A DNA stretch of 64,000 nt from Wolfiporia cocos (GCA_029448655.1 JACCLO010000013.1:62001-126000); one strand, 5' to 3'; counted from the stretch's first letter, positions 21,969 to 34,302 are shown. Translations and numbers: made by a program. The notes: generated from the sequence alone by a model not told the origin.

Positions 21969-23022
21969 GGGAATGGAAGACAATAGAACCTGAACGGAGA
22001 GAGTAAATCACGATAACAAATAAGATGTATACTATGTATATTTATTATCACGTGTCCCCTCGACACACCAGGTGCAGCCTGTTACCTGCAGTAGATACTG
22101 CATTGCGGCTGAATATCACATCGGGTCCCGCGATGCGAGCAACTGCAACTGCAGAGTCACTATGTACGACGAAGCCGATTAATTGACTTACTTCACGTTC
22201 CGTGCTCGCCACGACAACATTTGTTATCATTGCATTGCGCACCACCGGCACTCGACGCTGCGCGGTTAACGCGTGAGTAACACAGGACGCTGGAAGCATG
22301 ATCTGCTATGACGTATACACATGTGCATTCATAATCCCGACAGCGGCCTCGTCGCGCCTCGCGGCGGCCTCGCAGCGCCGACAAACGCGTCAGCTTCCCC
22401 TGATGCTCCTGCCTACCGCCCCGACATCGCCGAGGACGGTCAGCCGGCCGAGCGACACACCCAGACGATCGACGGTGCGATCAGCGGGTGTGGGTGGAGC
22501 GCCGGGGGAACCGCACCACCTTGTTTCCCCGCACGATCGACGTCATCTCGCAGCAGACGGAGCAACAACAAATATTGGCATAACATTTCGGTCACTACAG
22601 GGCGTAGCTAGCTTTTGGAGTATCATAGGCAGAAGAGATGTGCGTATCGTCAGTCGTTACAGCCATACGCCTGTCGTACTCGAACACGAACGGACTCGGG
22701 GCATACACGCAGTCAGTGTGAAAGTCGGAATTACAACATACGGTGGGTATAGAGATAAATACCAGCGAGGCGTGCGATTAGGCGGAGGCGTGATAATAGG
22801 GACGCCGCCCGGGCCACATAGAGATAGCAACAGAGCGAGGCCGCAGTGAATGGTCGCATTACGCGCGGACATAATGTATCGCTTACTTTGTTTCGAAGCC
22901 GGCCAGGATCCGGGTCGAGACGCGAGAGAGACAGAGACGAGGACGGAAAGGAGAGAATGATAGACGACCCGCATACAGTAACAACCGGAAACAGACCAAG
23001 CCAAGGGGAGGGTATGCCACGG
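21969..23022. other. Intergenic region, GC-rich toward its right half
   Basis: No gene is recognised. GC content rises from about 22300. Open frames there (for example 22298-22849, +) are typical of GC-rich non-coding sequence and show no domain. The right end is probably the 3' UTR of the minus-strand gene ending at 23023. Confidence 0.35.
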
Positions 23023-24186
23023 CTAGGCCCTGCCCGCGACGGGCGACGCGGCGGACACGGCGTTGAGCGCCTCGAGGCGCTCCTCGAGCCCGCGACCGAG
23101 GCCCTCGCGCTCCCACTCGCCGCCGACGTCGTCGAGGACAGCGTCACGCTCGAGCACAGACGCAGGCGAGCCGTGGATGCTGCCCGCACTCGAGCTAGCC
23201 GCGTACTGCGCTTGTGGGAGGCCGATTACGCTCGGCAGGTGCGGCGGCGGCTCCAAGGCCGTGGCGGAGGACGTCAGGCTCGCGAGCGGGAGCGTCGACG
23301 CGGGTGTCGACGAGAGGAGGTCCATGTACGACAGGAACGAGAGCCGCTTTGCGCCCGTCTTGGGCGACGGCGATGGCGGGAGCCCCGTGGCGATGGTGAT
23401 CGTCGCCTGCGGCGGCGCGGCCGGGTGTGGCGCGGACTCGTGGTGCGTCGCGGTTGTGGGCGAGGAGACGTCTGAGCCGGTTTCGGATGGCTCTGCAGTC
23501 GAGGTGACGGAGAAGTACGCGGACGTTGGCGTGGTTGACGCCGGATGGAGCGGCGCAATGCTCGAGTGGACGGCGGCCGGGCGCGAGGGCGGGGAGCCCT
23601 GCGCGGGGCCCGCGCTCTGCAGAGGGCTGCCGCTGAAGAGCAGGCTGCGTCTGTTGGCGCTCATGCCCGTGGGGCTCGGACTGCGGCTGCTCATGCGCGA
23701 GATAGGGCTCGTGAAGCCGCTGCGGTAGCCTGCATCGGGCACGGCGGGCGCGACGATCGAGATGGTCTCGTAGTCGTCATCCTGCGCGTCGGAGGTGAGG
23801 ACGGCGGCGGCGCTGTCGAGGACGGAGGGGACGGAGAACTCGAGCTGCTCGGAGATCTTGCCGCGGGGAATGCGGTGCGGATCGACGGCGATGCTGTGGG
23901 AGGTGGAGGCGGGCGTGACGGGTTCGATGTCGCGCTCAAAGATGGCGGAGGAGGACGAGTGGCTGGAGCGGCGTCAGCATGGATAGCGGGCGATCGGGGC
24001 GCGCGCTTACACTGATGTGGGGGACGAGGGGATCGACGAGGGCGAGCGGGAGCCGAGGCGGTGGGTGCGGAGGTGCTGCGAGTTGCGGTTCGAGAGGCGG
24101 CGTTCGCGGGAGGGCCCCGTCGCGAGATTGGTGTTGGAGGTGATATGGCGGAGCTCGACGGGCGGACTGGGAGAATGAGCGTTCAT
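23023..24186 (-). CDS. Conserved-looking Ser/Pro-rich protein, two exons, unknown function
   Basis: Exon 1 is 24186-24011, then a 48 bp GT-AG intron, then exon 2 is 23962-23023; 371 residues. The start is ATG 24184-24186 (MNAHSPSPPVELRHIT). Notable segments are ERRLSNRNSQHLRTHRLGSR near residues 28-47, then an acidic-hydrophobic core HSSSSAIFERDIEPVTP, KISEQLEFSVPSVLD and DDDYETISIVAPA (about 60-132). A long Ser/Pro/Thr-rich region follows with ANRRSLLFSGSPL and AKRLSFLSYMDLLSS, sites that look like basophilic kinase targets (RRxS/KRxS). The C-terminus is charged and helical (LEERLEALNAV). There is no signal peptide or membrane helix. Composition suggests a cytosolic or nuclear regulatory scaffold, but that is inference. 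Higher GC than its neighbours and an intact frame argue for a live gene. Confidence 0.75.
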
Positions 24187-26422
24187 GGTCGTCGCTGGCG
24201 CTGGGGGACGAATGTCAGAAAACGGTCGCAGGCAGGGCAGCAGGCGGGGCGTACGACTTGTGGGCTCGGTGGTGGACATGCTGGCGGTGGGAGAGGTGAG
24301 TGTGGAGGAGACAAACCGGAGGGCAAGTCTCCTCTTCGGCCATCCCCGGGCGCCGAGATCATCTCGATCATTTTCGCGCAGCAGTTATCGTGTATGCTAT
24401 CCTCTATGCTATCCTCTATGCTGTCTGAAACGCTGCTTTCTCGCAGCCTAGTCCCGGCTCGTCCATCGCGTTTCACCCTGTGCAGCGACCGACACGCACC
24501 GCCGCGCGCTGGATGCATGCCCGGCTGTGCGCCAGGGCCAGGGGCAGAGGCCTGCCTCGCGATCTCGTTCGGGTGCGCCGTCGTCGCGACTGCCGCGGCT
24601 GGGTGCGATGATCCACGCGCGTGCCCACATGGACACACACCCAAACGCCCTGCGAGTGCGCCCTCGTCATTGCTGTGATCCGATCCCACACGGAGGGCGT
24701 CGCGCCTTTGCGCCCGCGACGCCGCGATGTCCGGACTGAGACCTGGTGCGTCGGCATCACGCTACACCCGTTCGTGGCAGCGTTCCTGGGTCCACGGGAC
24801 TCCGGCCATCTTACTCCTTACTAACACCTCGAGTCGCAATAGCAACAGCAGATTATCTGTGGCCACACCTGTACGGCATCACGGTGGTGGCATCACCCCC
24901 ATCGCAGCCGTTGTCAAGGTTCGTACACACAAATCAACCTATCTCTTGCTTCATGATAGACCCCGCATACGGGGAAGACGTATTCCTTGTCTGGTGATTG
25001 CCGTACATGTGTGCCTGGCATGTATTGTTCAATCCAAGGAACGAAGCGCCCCCCGCAACCACATACAGCTAGCTCTCTAGACGCGATCTACGTCACCAGG
25101 GCGCGATCTATGCGTAATGTAAACTGGGCGCCGCCGCTTCGCTGTGGGATTTCCACGCTACAAATAAGGGCGCGTGTGCGCAGCGAGCAAGAACAGCCTC
25201 CTGTCGGTCCGCTCTGCAAAGCAGCCGGTGCCACATACAACATTAAAATGGACGGTGCTCGGCCGCATGGTCCGTCGTCCCACGGTGTGTCGAACAGCTG
25301 AGACACTGTGGCGCGGCTCATCGAATGCACACGAGACCCGCAGACACATCACCTGCCTGCAGACTGACGCCGTGGCTGCGGCAGTACTTGGGTCATCCGG
25401 AGATGTATTTGCTTCCCTTTCGCAGGCTTCTCGTTCAAAACGCTGTACGGAGGACGCGTCCGTGCATGCCACGCTACGGATTGGGCTCCGCCATACCAGA
25501 ACTAGGCCGTCTCGACACCATTGCTGCAAAGATGTCGAGCCTAGAGCGACAAGGACACATCCCGCAGTATCCTCGTGCGCAACAGCGCATTCTCAGCGCC
25601 CTCTATCAAACGCCCGGAGCAACTGCGACCTGATCGTTGTGGCGCTGACCAAGTTCCCACGCGTGGCCTCGCCGGTCGTGCGCTTTTGTGGATAGCGATG
25701 GCGGTGGTGGTGTCACGGCGTGGAGCCATTGTTGAATGAAGCACCCCCTTACATGGGCTACGCTCCAACAGGTACACGGCTGTCCATCGGATCCGTGAAC
25801 TCGCCACCCTCGCGAGCGCTGGGACCGGTCGAACTAGGGCGTATATCGGCGATACTTTCCATGCGTTAGAACCGTCACAGAGTACGAGAAAACTGCACTG
25901 GTACGCTCCCCATCTCTTTGGGATAGAGAGCGGCGTAGAACTATCCTTCCAAAGCGCACGTATACGCAGCGCGGAGAGATGACGTGTCATTCCGGCACAG
26001 ATGCAAGTCGGTCAAGTGCTTCCGTCGTCGGGACTATACGTCGAGGTGCGGACGAGATGCGCCGCTCGCTGGGTTTCATCAGTAGCAGGTGCCTATCGTA
26101 AGTGCGGGAGAAGTTCTCAGATTGTACTCTAAGTGGGTGATACTTCCAGCATTGTCGCTGCTCTCTGTTTGGTGATGCGACACTGAGGGCTTCATTTTTT
26201 TCCCTCATAGGCGCCGGTTTTTGTGAAGGATGCACTTGACATACTACAGAATCGCAAATGTCATAGTGGTTAGCGCGAAACATAATATAGTAAATAGAAC
26301 TGGATTTATACTTCACTCCTTGCTTCAATGCTCAGCTGTTCTATTGTGAACTGCAAGTGTTGCATCTCTTGAATCTAAGAAATAATGATTGTCCGTAATT
26401 TGGGTATCTGGCCCTACGTCTA
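24187..26422. other. Long GC-moderate stretch without a confident gene
   Basis: The left part holds the 5' flank of the Ser/Pro-rich gene, including a small tandem repeat (ctctatgctatc, nearly three copies at about 24392-24425). Open frames at 25174-25695 (+), 25325-25633 (+) and 25541-25990 (-) overlap one another and show no domain, signal peptide or plausible splice partners. I leave them uncalled. No repeat family from elsewhere in the window recurs here. Confidence 0.35.
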
Positions 26423-27345
26423 TTAAGAGGTCAGTGGAGGAGCCTCCTTGCTATCGCGAAAGAACTGCACACTAAAAGGTGAGCTGGCTATGGCAGAAAT
26501 TTGTGAAGGCTCGGTACTCACTCGAAAGGAACGTCTCCTATTTCAAATGTTAGCCCATCTAAGCGATAATTTCCGATCCTGAATAGTAGGTGTACAACCC
26601 CATTATATTAGAGCGAAGCTCAGATCACAATGCAAGGAGAAAACACACGTTACTGATGCCGACTTGATGGTTATATCGAGCGTAGTAGCTCTAACCATGC
26701 CCATGTGCAGAGACCAGAACTTTCCGACACAGAATGCATCTGGTATCTCTGGACCCCATTTGTGCTCCTTGGGCTGCAATCTGCTGTAAGCTTTCCTCCT
26801 TCTCGTACAGTGAGTACATTGGACGTACATTGAGGACGAACGCCTGGTCATCCGGAATTATATGCTTAATATAGCAAGAACGTTGCCCACGAATGGTTGA
26901 CTCCGCGATAAAGCTGTGAATTTTGAGCTCCGCTTCGACAGGGTTAACTACATAGTCAAGAATCCGACAGCAATAGCACTCAGCACTGCAGATGACTTTC
27001 ATAAATTACTCACGAAACAGAAACAGAGCTGAGACACTCGTTTTTGTGAGGTAAGGATTCAATCTGACATAGACTTTGATATGGTGGATCATCCTGTGTC
27101 CAAGTCCTGGAATACTCGCTTTGATCTCCAAACGTGGCATGCCGAATATCCGTCCGCAGATGCTCGCACTGATGTCTTCGACGCAGAACTTCAATAGCAG
27201 CGGTTGCTTGGTAGTGACATAGAGCGCTATAAATTGCAATACTTGTTGGCCCGGGGGATTCGACAGTTGAAAATAGCCATCAATCTCTTGTTCATAATAT
27301 CATGTTCTTACCATAAACTTCACATCTCCAATCTATTGATAGACC
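26423..27345 (-). pseudogene. 5'-truncated paralogue of the 48184-49855 gene (beta-sandwich family)
   Basis: Exons on the minus strand are about 27330-27014, 26947-26829, 26767-26649, 26578-26522 and 26471-26423 (stop TAA). Three of them (119, 119 and 57 bp) have exactly the lengths of the corresponding exons at 48184-49855, with aligned protein (for example GLGHRMIHHIKVYVRLNPYL, then PDDQAFVLN, then GPEIPDAF). The pattern resembles the fungal DUF3712/LEA-like beta-sandwich proteins, usually membrane-anchored and of unknown function. The N-terminal half present in the paralogue is missing. The frame meets a TGA near 27315, and gypsy sequence begins at about 27300-27350, so the gene was probably broken by that element. 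Confidence 0.55.
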
Positions 27346-27841
27346 ACTATTTATAGATGTCCGGCTCGCCACGCTAAAACAGGAAGTGCACCTTATGATC
27401 ACCAAAGTAGGACGATGCAATGTGGCACCGTTAGTTCCCCGAGTGGGCAGCTTTCCCTCAGGTGTGACTGTCATTTCCATGGTGTCAAGTCGGATTGTGA
27501 CATCCGCATTTCTGGCCTTCTCTGCCAGGGCCTCTGGGGCAATATCGACCTTGCCCTTTGCCAAGTCAATGATGGGGCTTTCCTTCTTCAGCCAGGATCA
27601 TATCTTCATTTCCGATATTTCTGACAAGGAAGCAGACATTGCACCTCTTTCCTCCATATTGGACAGGGAGGACAACCTCTCAATTCACCTGCCCATCTTT
27701 GTTGATTGTCCCATCCATGTTTCAGATGGTGATTGGATGTTTTAGTGGTCAGGTTAGGACCCTGTGTTTTATGATGAGCTTAGAATGAACAAGGGAGGAC
27801 ATGACACAAGCAACAATCTCAAGCAAGAGCCTGGGGAATAG

Positions 27842-28415
27842 TGACACAGACTCACAGGCTGTGCGACCGGCGCTGCTGGAGATCCTCAAAAAGTCCCCTA
27901 ATACTGTGGCAGATGTAAGGCGGCAAGTGAATAGGGAGTGGCTTCCTCAGCGACAGATGGTGAGCTACGACCCTAGCTACTATCAGACTAGCCAGGTATG
28001 CACAAGCAGACGAGACCATCGAGGTGGGAAAACCAGCATGCAGGGAGCAAGATGAGAGAGGGGCCTAAGCCCAATGCTGAGAATCCAAAAGATGGTCTGT
28101 AAGGACCATCTTCTACAACCTATATACATGCATCGCAGCATGCCAGTAATGGCCAACCTAAAGTACCAGGCCTGTGCACTAGGGTAACTACAGGGGCTGT
28201 GCTACAAGTGACGATGTGACCATGATATAGTGACCATGAGGGAACACATGTCTACCTGAAAGGCACACATGACTATCTACTGGGTCTGGTGTCTAACATA
28301 AGAGAGAGTAACGAGGAAGGGGTGCTAAGGGGTAGGAATGTACACACGAAGCCATAACAAGTCCTAGAAACCCTGGAAAAAAGCCTGAGGGTGCCCCAGA
28401 GGTAAGTCTGTGACA
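27842..28415 (-). mobile_element. Family B solo LTR nested in family D LTR
   Basis: TGACACAGACTCAC..AGTCTGTGACA; 574 bp. Flanks AATAG and AATGG match at 4 of 5. It carries tatatacatg, aaagtaccaggcctgtgc and similar landmarks. Confidence 0.75.
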
Positions 28416-28503
28416 AATGGTACTCACTTTAAGGCATATTTCTGGTTAGGGCTACTCAAGGCATAAAAGGTCAAGATGAGTCTGGGGTGCTACCCAGCTT
28501 GCA

Positions 28504-31046
28504 TGACAAGACCACCCATAGCCCACAGAGCTAACTGAGGTGAGGTGGGTGGAAGAGTGCCAAGTTCAGAATAAGGTCTGAACCCGCACTCTACCCCCTA
28601 TATATATTAGTGTAGTGTTTGTACATATATATCCTAGCCGCCGGTAATGGTGCTGTGTAGTGAGCATAGGTGATTGTAGTTAGAAGCACTTAGTGTGAGT
28701 TTAAGTGTGAGTCACATTTTGCCCATGACATCACCCCCATCTCTAGCATGTCATCTCGATGCCAAATTCTTATCCTATATTTTCTTGTGTTTTTGTAAGT
28801 ATGTAGGTGGGGCTGTACTGTCGGTGTAAGTGTAATCTGTAAAAACCTGTAAAAGAAACATTGCAAGGTGGGGGGAGACTACCGCCGGCCTGTAGAAGAG
28901 TCGTTGCGGTGGGAAACTACCGCCGCGAGAGGTTGTAAGGCGGGGGGAGTTGCTGCCATTGTAGGGTTGTAGCAGGAATCTACTGCTCTGGAAGGTATTA
29001 GGACGAGGGGGAACTACCCCCGTCCAGGCGTGGCCATATAGCGTAAATTGCCTGCCCTTGGGCCCCTTGTAGGGTTGAGTGCATTAGTGACCGATGAGGT
29101 CCCTGTGAGGGTTGGTGTCATGTTGCGACTTCTGTGTTCGCCGCTGTAGGTCGTAAGGGTTTTCTTTGCAACCTGTAGAGTACCTGTAATATATGATTTT
29201 CGTATTATGCACCCCCATCTCTAGCGACACGTCTGCACAGCAAGAGGTGAGTCGACGGCGGCGGTAGGGTGGGAAAAAGTCGTCATTGTCAGCCCTCCTC
29301 CTTGGCGGGTCTACATGCGAGCTCCTCGCTCGGTATGCATCGTCGTTCATCCTCAGTCCGACCTCCTTGGTCAGTCCCCTTCCTCATCATCGTACCTTGG
29401 GCTTCCCTCCTCGGTCTTCCCTCGGTTGTTGTCATGCTATGCCCTTGTCTCTTGGGCTTTGCTTGTCTTGGGTTGTCAGTACCTTCCTCCATACCCTACC
29501 CCCGGCCCATTATGTCATCCTCGATGGACCAGGATGCTCCTGGGATGGTGTCTTGACTGGGGTGGTGGGTGGGTTTCAATTTTCTGTGTTTTTTTGTGTA
29601 GGTTATGTCCCCCGCTGAGGTGGTGAACTGTTGGCATGGATGTACCCCCATCCAGTGTGTGTCTGGTGGTGGTAGATACCCCTGTCCAGCATCGTCTTCG
29701 CCGTCACTGCATTGTTGTAACGGGCTGGGCTTGTCGCGTTGTAAGTGGCCTTGTACGTGGCCGGCGTGGTGTTCATGAGACGGTTCATGGGTGCATGTAA
29801 ATGTATGGCCCAAGGCCTCTTGCATAGGTGCAGTGGGTGCACCGCCCCATCTCGTGTGTATGCATTTCGGTGTTGTGAGTCCACACGTAGCGGCATCAGC
29901 GTTCCATGCTGGTGGTGGTGTGTTGTCTTACTTATGTTGTAGCGAGACGTGCACCATCAATGCTTTGCAGCAAAGGCGGGCGGTGTGTCTGTCTGTGCCG
30001 GGCGGGCTGCGTTAGTGCGCTCCCTTTGCTGACTAAGGGGTGCCGGTGTATTGATGCATGGTGAGGCGACGTTCGTGTAGCGGCCTGTAAGGGTGCACAG
30101 TAGTGGCATGGGGTGCTAAGCCATTGCCATGGGACTGCGTCGTATTGGCGGTGTCCCATTGTACCAGGCTCTAGGAGCTACCAGGGTGCGGTGGTGCTGT
30201 GAGGCTGTGCCATCGCTTGTAGTGGGTGTGTGGTTGAACGGTGAAGCGGGGACAGCACCTCAGGGGCACACCGCTGTGAGGCGACATGCCGTGTGTTGTG
30301 CTGTCTTACTGTTTGGCTTGAGACAAGGTGGCTTGGCCTGTGAGTGCGGGCCATGTTGGTGCACTCCCTTTGCTGACTAAGCAGGGAGTGGGGCACCAGT
30401 GTATTGATGCGTGGTGAGGCGATGTTGGCGTAGTGTGTGTTGGTCGCAGTGCGACCGGCGTGTTGTGATGCCGATCGCGTCTGACCAGCGCATCTGTGGT
30501 GTATAGTGGGTTTTTTCTATTTTGTCAGTTTTGTATTCCTTTTTTATGTAAGTGGGTACTGCCTGGGGTTGTGCATTGGGCACGCTGTTGTGTTTCTGTA
30601 AGCAGGAGTCTTCCACTGTTGCTCGTCCAACAAGCCACCTTGTGCGTCAAGGGAAACACTGTTGTGTCGTAGGTGGTAGTCTACCACCGTAGGTCGTAGC
30701 GACAAGGGTGCCATGTCAGCATTGTATCCCTGTCATGCAAGAAGGTAACATGGGAGCTTATCTCCACAGTAGCCTCGGGTTTAGACCAGCAGCCCAGATG
30801 GTAGTGGATTCTGAACTTATGACAAGACCACCCATAGCCCACAGAGCTAATTGGGGTGAGGCAGGTGGAAGAGTGCCAAGTTCAGAATAAGGTCTGAACC
30901 CACACTCTACCCCCTATATATATTAGTGTAGTGTTTATACATATATATCCTAGCTGCCGGTAATGGTGCTGTGTAGTGAGTGTAGGTGATTGTAGTTAGA
31001 AGCACTTAGCATGAGTTTAAGTGTGAGTCACATTTCGCCCATGACA
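28504..31046 (-). mobile_element. Complete non-coding LTR retroelement with 227 bp LTRs
   Basis: Two 227 bp LTRs (28504-28730 and 30820-31046) begin TGACAAGACCACCC and end GCCCATGACA. The whole is flanked by perfect 5 bp duplication TTGCA (28499-28503 and 31047-31051). I count 12 differences between the LTRs, all transitions. The 2.1 kb interior has no retroviral-type protein. It holds GC-rich gggg(a)gact..accgcc words and a roughly 70 bp internal direct repeat (about 30011-30080 and 30358-30430). A TATA-like run (tatatatatt) lies mid-LTR. The direction is inferred as minus by comparison with family B/D ends. It looks like a LARD/TRIM-type non-autonomous element. Confidence 0.85.
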
Positions 31047-33228
31047 TTGCAGGCCTGTATATAAGCTCTACAGGTGTTTGTACATGTTATGGCATTATGA
31101 GCCATGATGCTGTATCTATGGTATCATAGTGGTGAAACATACGATCACATCGTGATCAAGTTGTGATTGGTGATCTAATCTAGTGGCTACCACATAGGTC
31201 GGGTTAGGGTTTGGCATGTGACTAGGGTTACTATATATGGAATGGGCACTAAGATAAGATAGGATAAGGTAACTTGTTGGTGTTGTCTAGTTGTTGGCTA
31301 ATTGAATGAAATTGGCCTGTGACAAGACATGGCTCCCAAGTCAATGAGGGCATTTACTTTCACAGTTTTCTGCAGCTCCAGGGTTATGGGGATGAATAGC
31401 GATTTGTTGTGTTCATACAAGGTAATTACATGGGCTGTGCACTCAGGAGATAGGACCATGCACCTCCTCCCTACTCAAAATCCTGCTCATTGAGGATCTG
31501 GGCAAGGAACAACGGGTTCCTTGCTCTGAGGGCCCAGATCGCAGTCACTGCCTCTTCTACTGCTGTGGAGCCATCCTCTTCATCATCATTCTCTTCTTTG
31601 ACTTCTTCAATGTGTGCTGTGGAAGTGCCTTCTTTGGCTGTCTCTGCCTTCCAAGTTCTCTCTTTGGCTGGGGATTTCTTCTTCCACTTTGGGCAATTGC
31701 TGGAGAGGTGGCCCTTTTCTTTGCAGTTGAAGCATTGCTCCTCTATCTGGAGTTTGTGCCACTCCTTGGTAGTCATGTGATCAATGTCCATTGCATTAGG
31801 GTCTTTCATGGGGAGTGCAGGGGCTGAGGTGTTCGAGGCTCTTCCTCCATTCCCATGCCACTGGGGCTTCTTCTTGTCACTTCCTCATCCCTTGATGAAG
31901 GTGTTAATTTTTTTTTGTTGATCAATGCCTGCTTCATCCACCCCTCAAGGGTATGGACTGGGGAACAATGTATATAATGTGCATCATGAGTGCCAGCTTG
32001 ATGGCCCTTTTAAACAAGGTGACAAAGAGCAGGTCACAGGTCCAGTGGTCCAACCCTGTCTTTCCTATGAGGTTGTTGAATTTAGTGTTGAGATCGTCGA
32101 TACTTTTCTTCTCCTGTTTGAGGGAGAAGAGATCATCATTAGTCTTCTACCTTTCTTCAATGGGTTCAAATGCTGCATCGAATTTGGCACTGAACTGGGC
32201 TAGGGGTGGCAAGGTGTACTGCATCATGGTCAGGTTGGTGTATTTGGCATAATAATTTTCCTTCCACTGGTCTACCCAGTCACTGCCATGGATGTAGGAC
32301 ATAATGAAGAGAATCTTCTGACCGTTGTTCTGGAAGTCATTTGCAGACATGGTGAACCAGCTGTTGCAGTCATTCTTGAATAGTTGTAGCTTCTTCCATT
32401 CCCCTTTGAAGGGTTCTGGGGTGGCAAGCTTTATGTGGTTCCCTCAGGCTGGTGGTTGGGCTTGTCTGCCCCACCCTGAGGGGGATTCTCCTTCTGGTGC
32501 TCCACCACCTGGCAGTCCTCCTCCTGGGTTGCCACCCAGGGGACCTTTCCTACCTAGGGGACCTCCACTGCCTAGGGGACCTCCACTGCCTGGGGGACCT
32601 CTGCTGCCTGGGGGACCTCTCCCTCCAGGAAGTCCTCCTCCTCCAGGAGCTCCTCTGGGGGGACCTGTTCCAATAGGGTTGCTAATGAGCGTATTATGAG
32701 TCAGCAGAGGGTTGTTGCCACTCCCCCTGTGCCCTGGCCTGTCTTTCCACTTCCTGGAGTAATTCCACCACCCATGGTTGTACTTCCCATACCCAAGGCT
32801 CCACTGGTGGGGGTGGGTTTGTCATCTGTCCTCCTGTCTGTTGTCCATTGCCTGTCCGATTAATTGTGAGGGAAGGTGTCATCAATCTGCGGTTTGTCCG
32901 AATTGTTTGAATGCGGTGCAGGTCTGGGCCCAGGGGTTGTTTGAGGATGGGGGGAGCTGTATCCACTGAGGGAGGAGTTGATCCGGGGTGGGGATGACCA
33001 GATATCCTCCAGTTGTGAAGAACCCTGCTGGGGGGTCTCTCCACTCATATTTGCTGCATAGTAGATCTGTCAATATACTCTGGGGAGCAGCTGGATCAGT
33101 TGCATTGGGAGGTCTATGTCAAATTTTTACACAGACTTTGCACTTCAGTGAGTGAGTACATTTAGAGCTTGACCTTCTGCTATGGATCAAATACCCATTC
33201 AGCTAAGATAACTGGGCAAGTTAATTAG

Positions 33229-33770
33229 TGTTATGGTCTGCACAGGTACACTCATATATTTCTTTTGATGCCTCACTGTAAAGAGGGACTTAGCATTCAA
33301 CTGCCCCATCATGTGCTTTATTCTAGGGATCCCCACTCAACTGAGGCCTTTGTTTCATGTACAACAACTCTATGCCCATAGCTCTCCATTCTATCATGTT
33401 CTAGCTGATGCACTGTGTCTAATCACAGGTATTCTACATTTCATCCCTTGTTGCGCTCAACCGCAATGCTTCTCCTTTATGTACTTAAAATGTTAGCTTG
33501 ATGGACTTAATAGTAGCAGTACCACAGACACTATGACCCCAACTACAGGATTGCAGTATATAACCTGATGTAAATACTGGTCAAGTTCCTCAGCTCAACC
33601 TTGTTGCAATTACAAGGATCTTATACTCATTCTCAAAGGCTTGAACAATTAAGCCCTCAACTTGTATATTGATGCTCTGACTCTGCAGAGTCCGACGAGT
33701 AGTGCACTACTCAGTACACTGAGTAACTCGACTTAGTTATTTCAGCTGAATGGATATTCTATCTGTAACA
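33229..33770 (+). mobile_element. Family C solo LTR nested in an opposite family C LTR
   Basis: TGTTATGGTCTGCAC..TATCTGTAACA; 542 bp. Flanks ATTAG and CTTAG match at 4 of 5. It has a TATA-like gtatataacc (about 33552) followed by ctcagctcaaccttgttg. Confidence 0.8.
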
Positions 33771-33924
33771 CTTAGCAGGTCTAGTAGCACACTACTTGCG
33801 ATCTCAGGGCTGGTACCAGAGAGTCAGAGCCTCAATATACAATTTGGAGCTTAGTTTCCTAAGTTCAAGAACAAGTATAAGAACCTTGTAATTTCAACAA
33901 GGTCAAGCTAAGGAACTTAGCCAG

Positions 33925-34302
33925 TGTCACAGATCATTCTATGGCTTGCACCCCTAGGGGATCATGTGGTACTTAGATTGTTAGTCTGATTAGATAGGTG
34001 CAGGCACATATCATGGTCACTGGTAGTTATATGTAATGTTACACTAGTTACCGTTGTGATGGCTGGGTGTTGGGTTGCACACAGGCCAGGTCACTTTAGG
34101 GTAGACTTAGCAAGCTTGTTATGCTATGTATGCTACATTATGATGACTGGGGCTTACTCCCCAGTCTTGTTATTCTCAACATTGAGGTTCACCCCCTTGC
34201 TCACTCTATCTGCGTGATCACTTGCGTTGATCTCTTTTGTATGATTTACTAGTCTGTGAGGCCCCTGGCAGCACCAGTAGCACAGTGAGTGGCACTGTGT
34301 CA
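33925..34302 (+). mobile_element. Family B solo LTR, short copy
   Basis: TGTCACAGATCATTC..GGCACTGTGTCA with perfect 5 bp duplication GCCAG (33920-33924 and 34303-34307); 378 bp. It has cacacaggcc, ctttagggtag, and the hairpin actggggcttactccccagt followed by ttattctcaac. Confidence 0.9.

Larger units (their letters stand above)
27802..31323 (-). mobile_element. Family D solo LTR split by two nested elements
   Basis: TGACACAAGCAAC (27802) to TTGGCCTGTGACA (31323), flanked by GGACA and AGACA (4 of 5). Its body is interrupted by a family B LTR (27842-28415) and by the complete element 28504-31046. Joining the pieces gives a normal family D LTR with overall order as at 15581. It sits inside the retropepsin coding sequence of the gypsy relic, and removing it restores the reading frame. 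Confidence 0.8.
27290..33080 (-). pseudogene. Ty3/gypsy gag-protease relic, interrupted by younger LTRs
   Basis: Read on the minus strand from 33080 down. A Gly/Pro-rich Gag segment (about 32480-32660) and a capsid-like piece (NDFQNNGQKILFIMSY, 32147-32350) come first. Then a nucleocapsid with one CCHC knuckle, CFNCKEKGHLSSNC (31693-31734), ends in a stop near 31471. A retropepsin follows. Its first part (31324-31420) reads ALIDLGAMS, where the catalytic triplet D-S/T-G has become D-L-G. The frame continues across a family D LTR into LVHSKLIIKH and then CFLVRNIGNEDMIL (27575-27801). Three in-frame TGA codons stand where Arg (CGA) is likely. The relic stops at about 27290 against a truncated host gene. 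Reverse transcriptase and integrase are absent. Its 5' LTR is the family C LTR at 33178. Confidence 0.8.

Noticed and set aside
22298..22849. A 183-codon plus-strand gene upstream of the Ser/Pro-rich gene
   Set aside because: The frame lies in GC-rich sequence with equally long frames on the other strand and no recognisable motif.
25174..25990. Overlapping open frames of 102-173 codons on both strands
   Set aside because: Composition is Arg/Thr/His-rich, as in random GC-moderate sequence. No domain, signal or consistent splice sites were seen.
29269..29626. Coding sequence inside the 2.5 kb LTR element
   Set aside because: Three overlapping frames of similar length in one place, none with gag or pol features. 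Low-complexity composition explains them.
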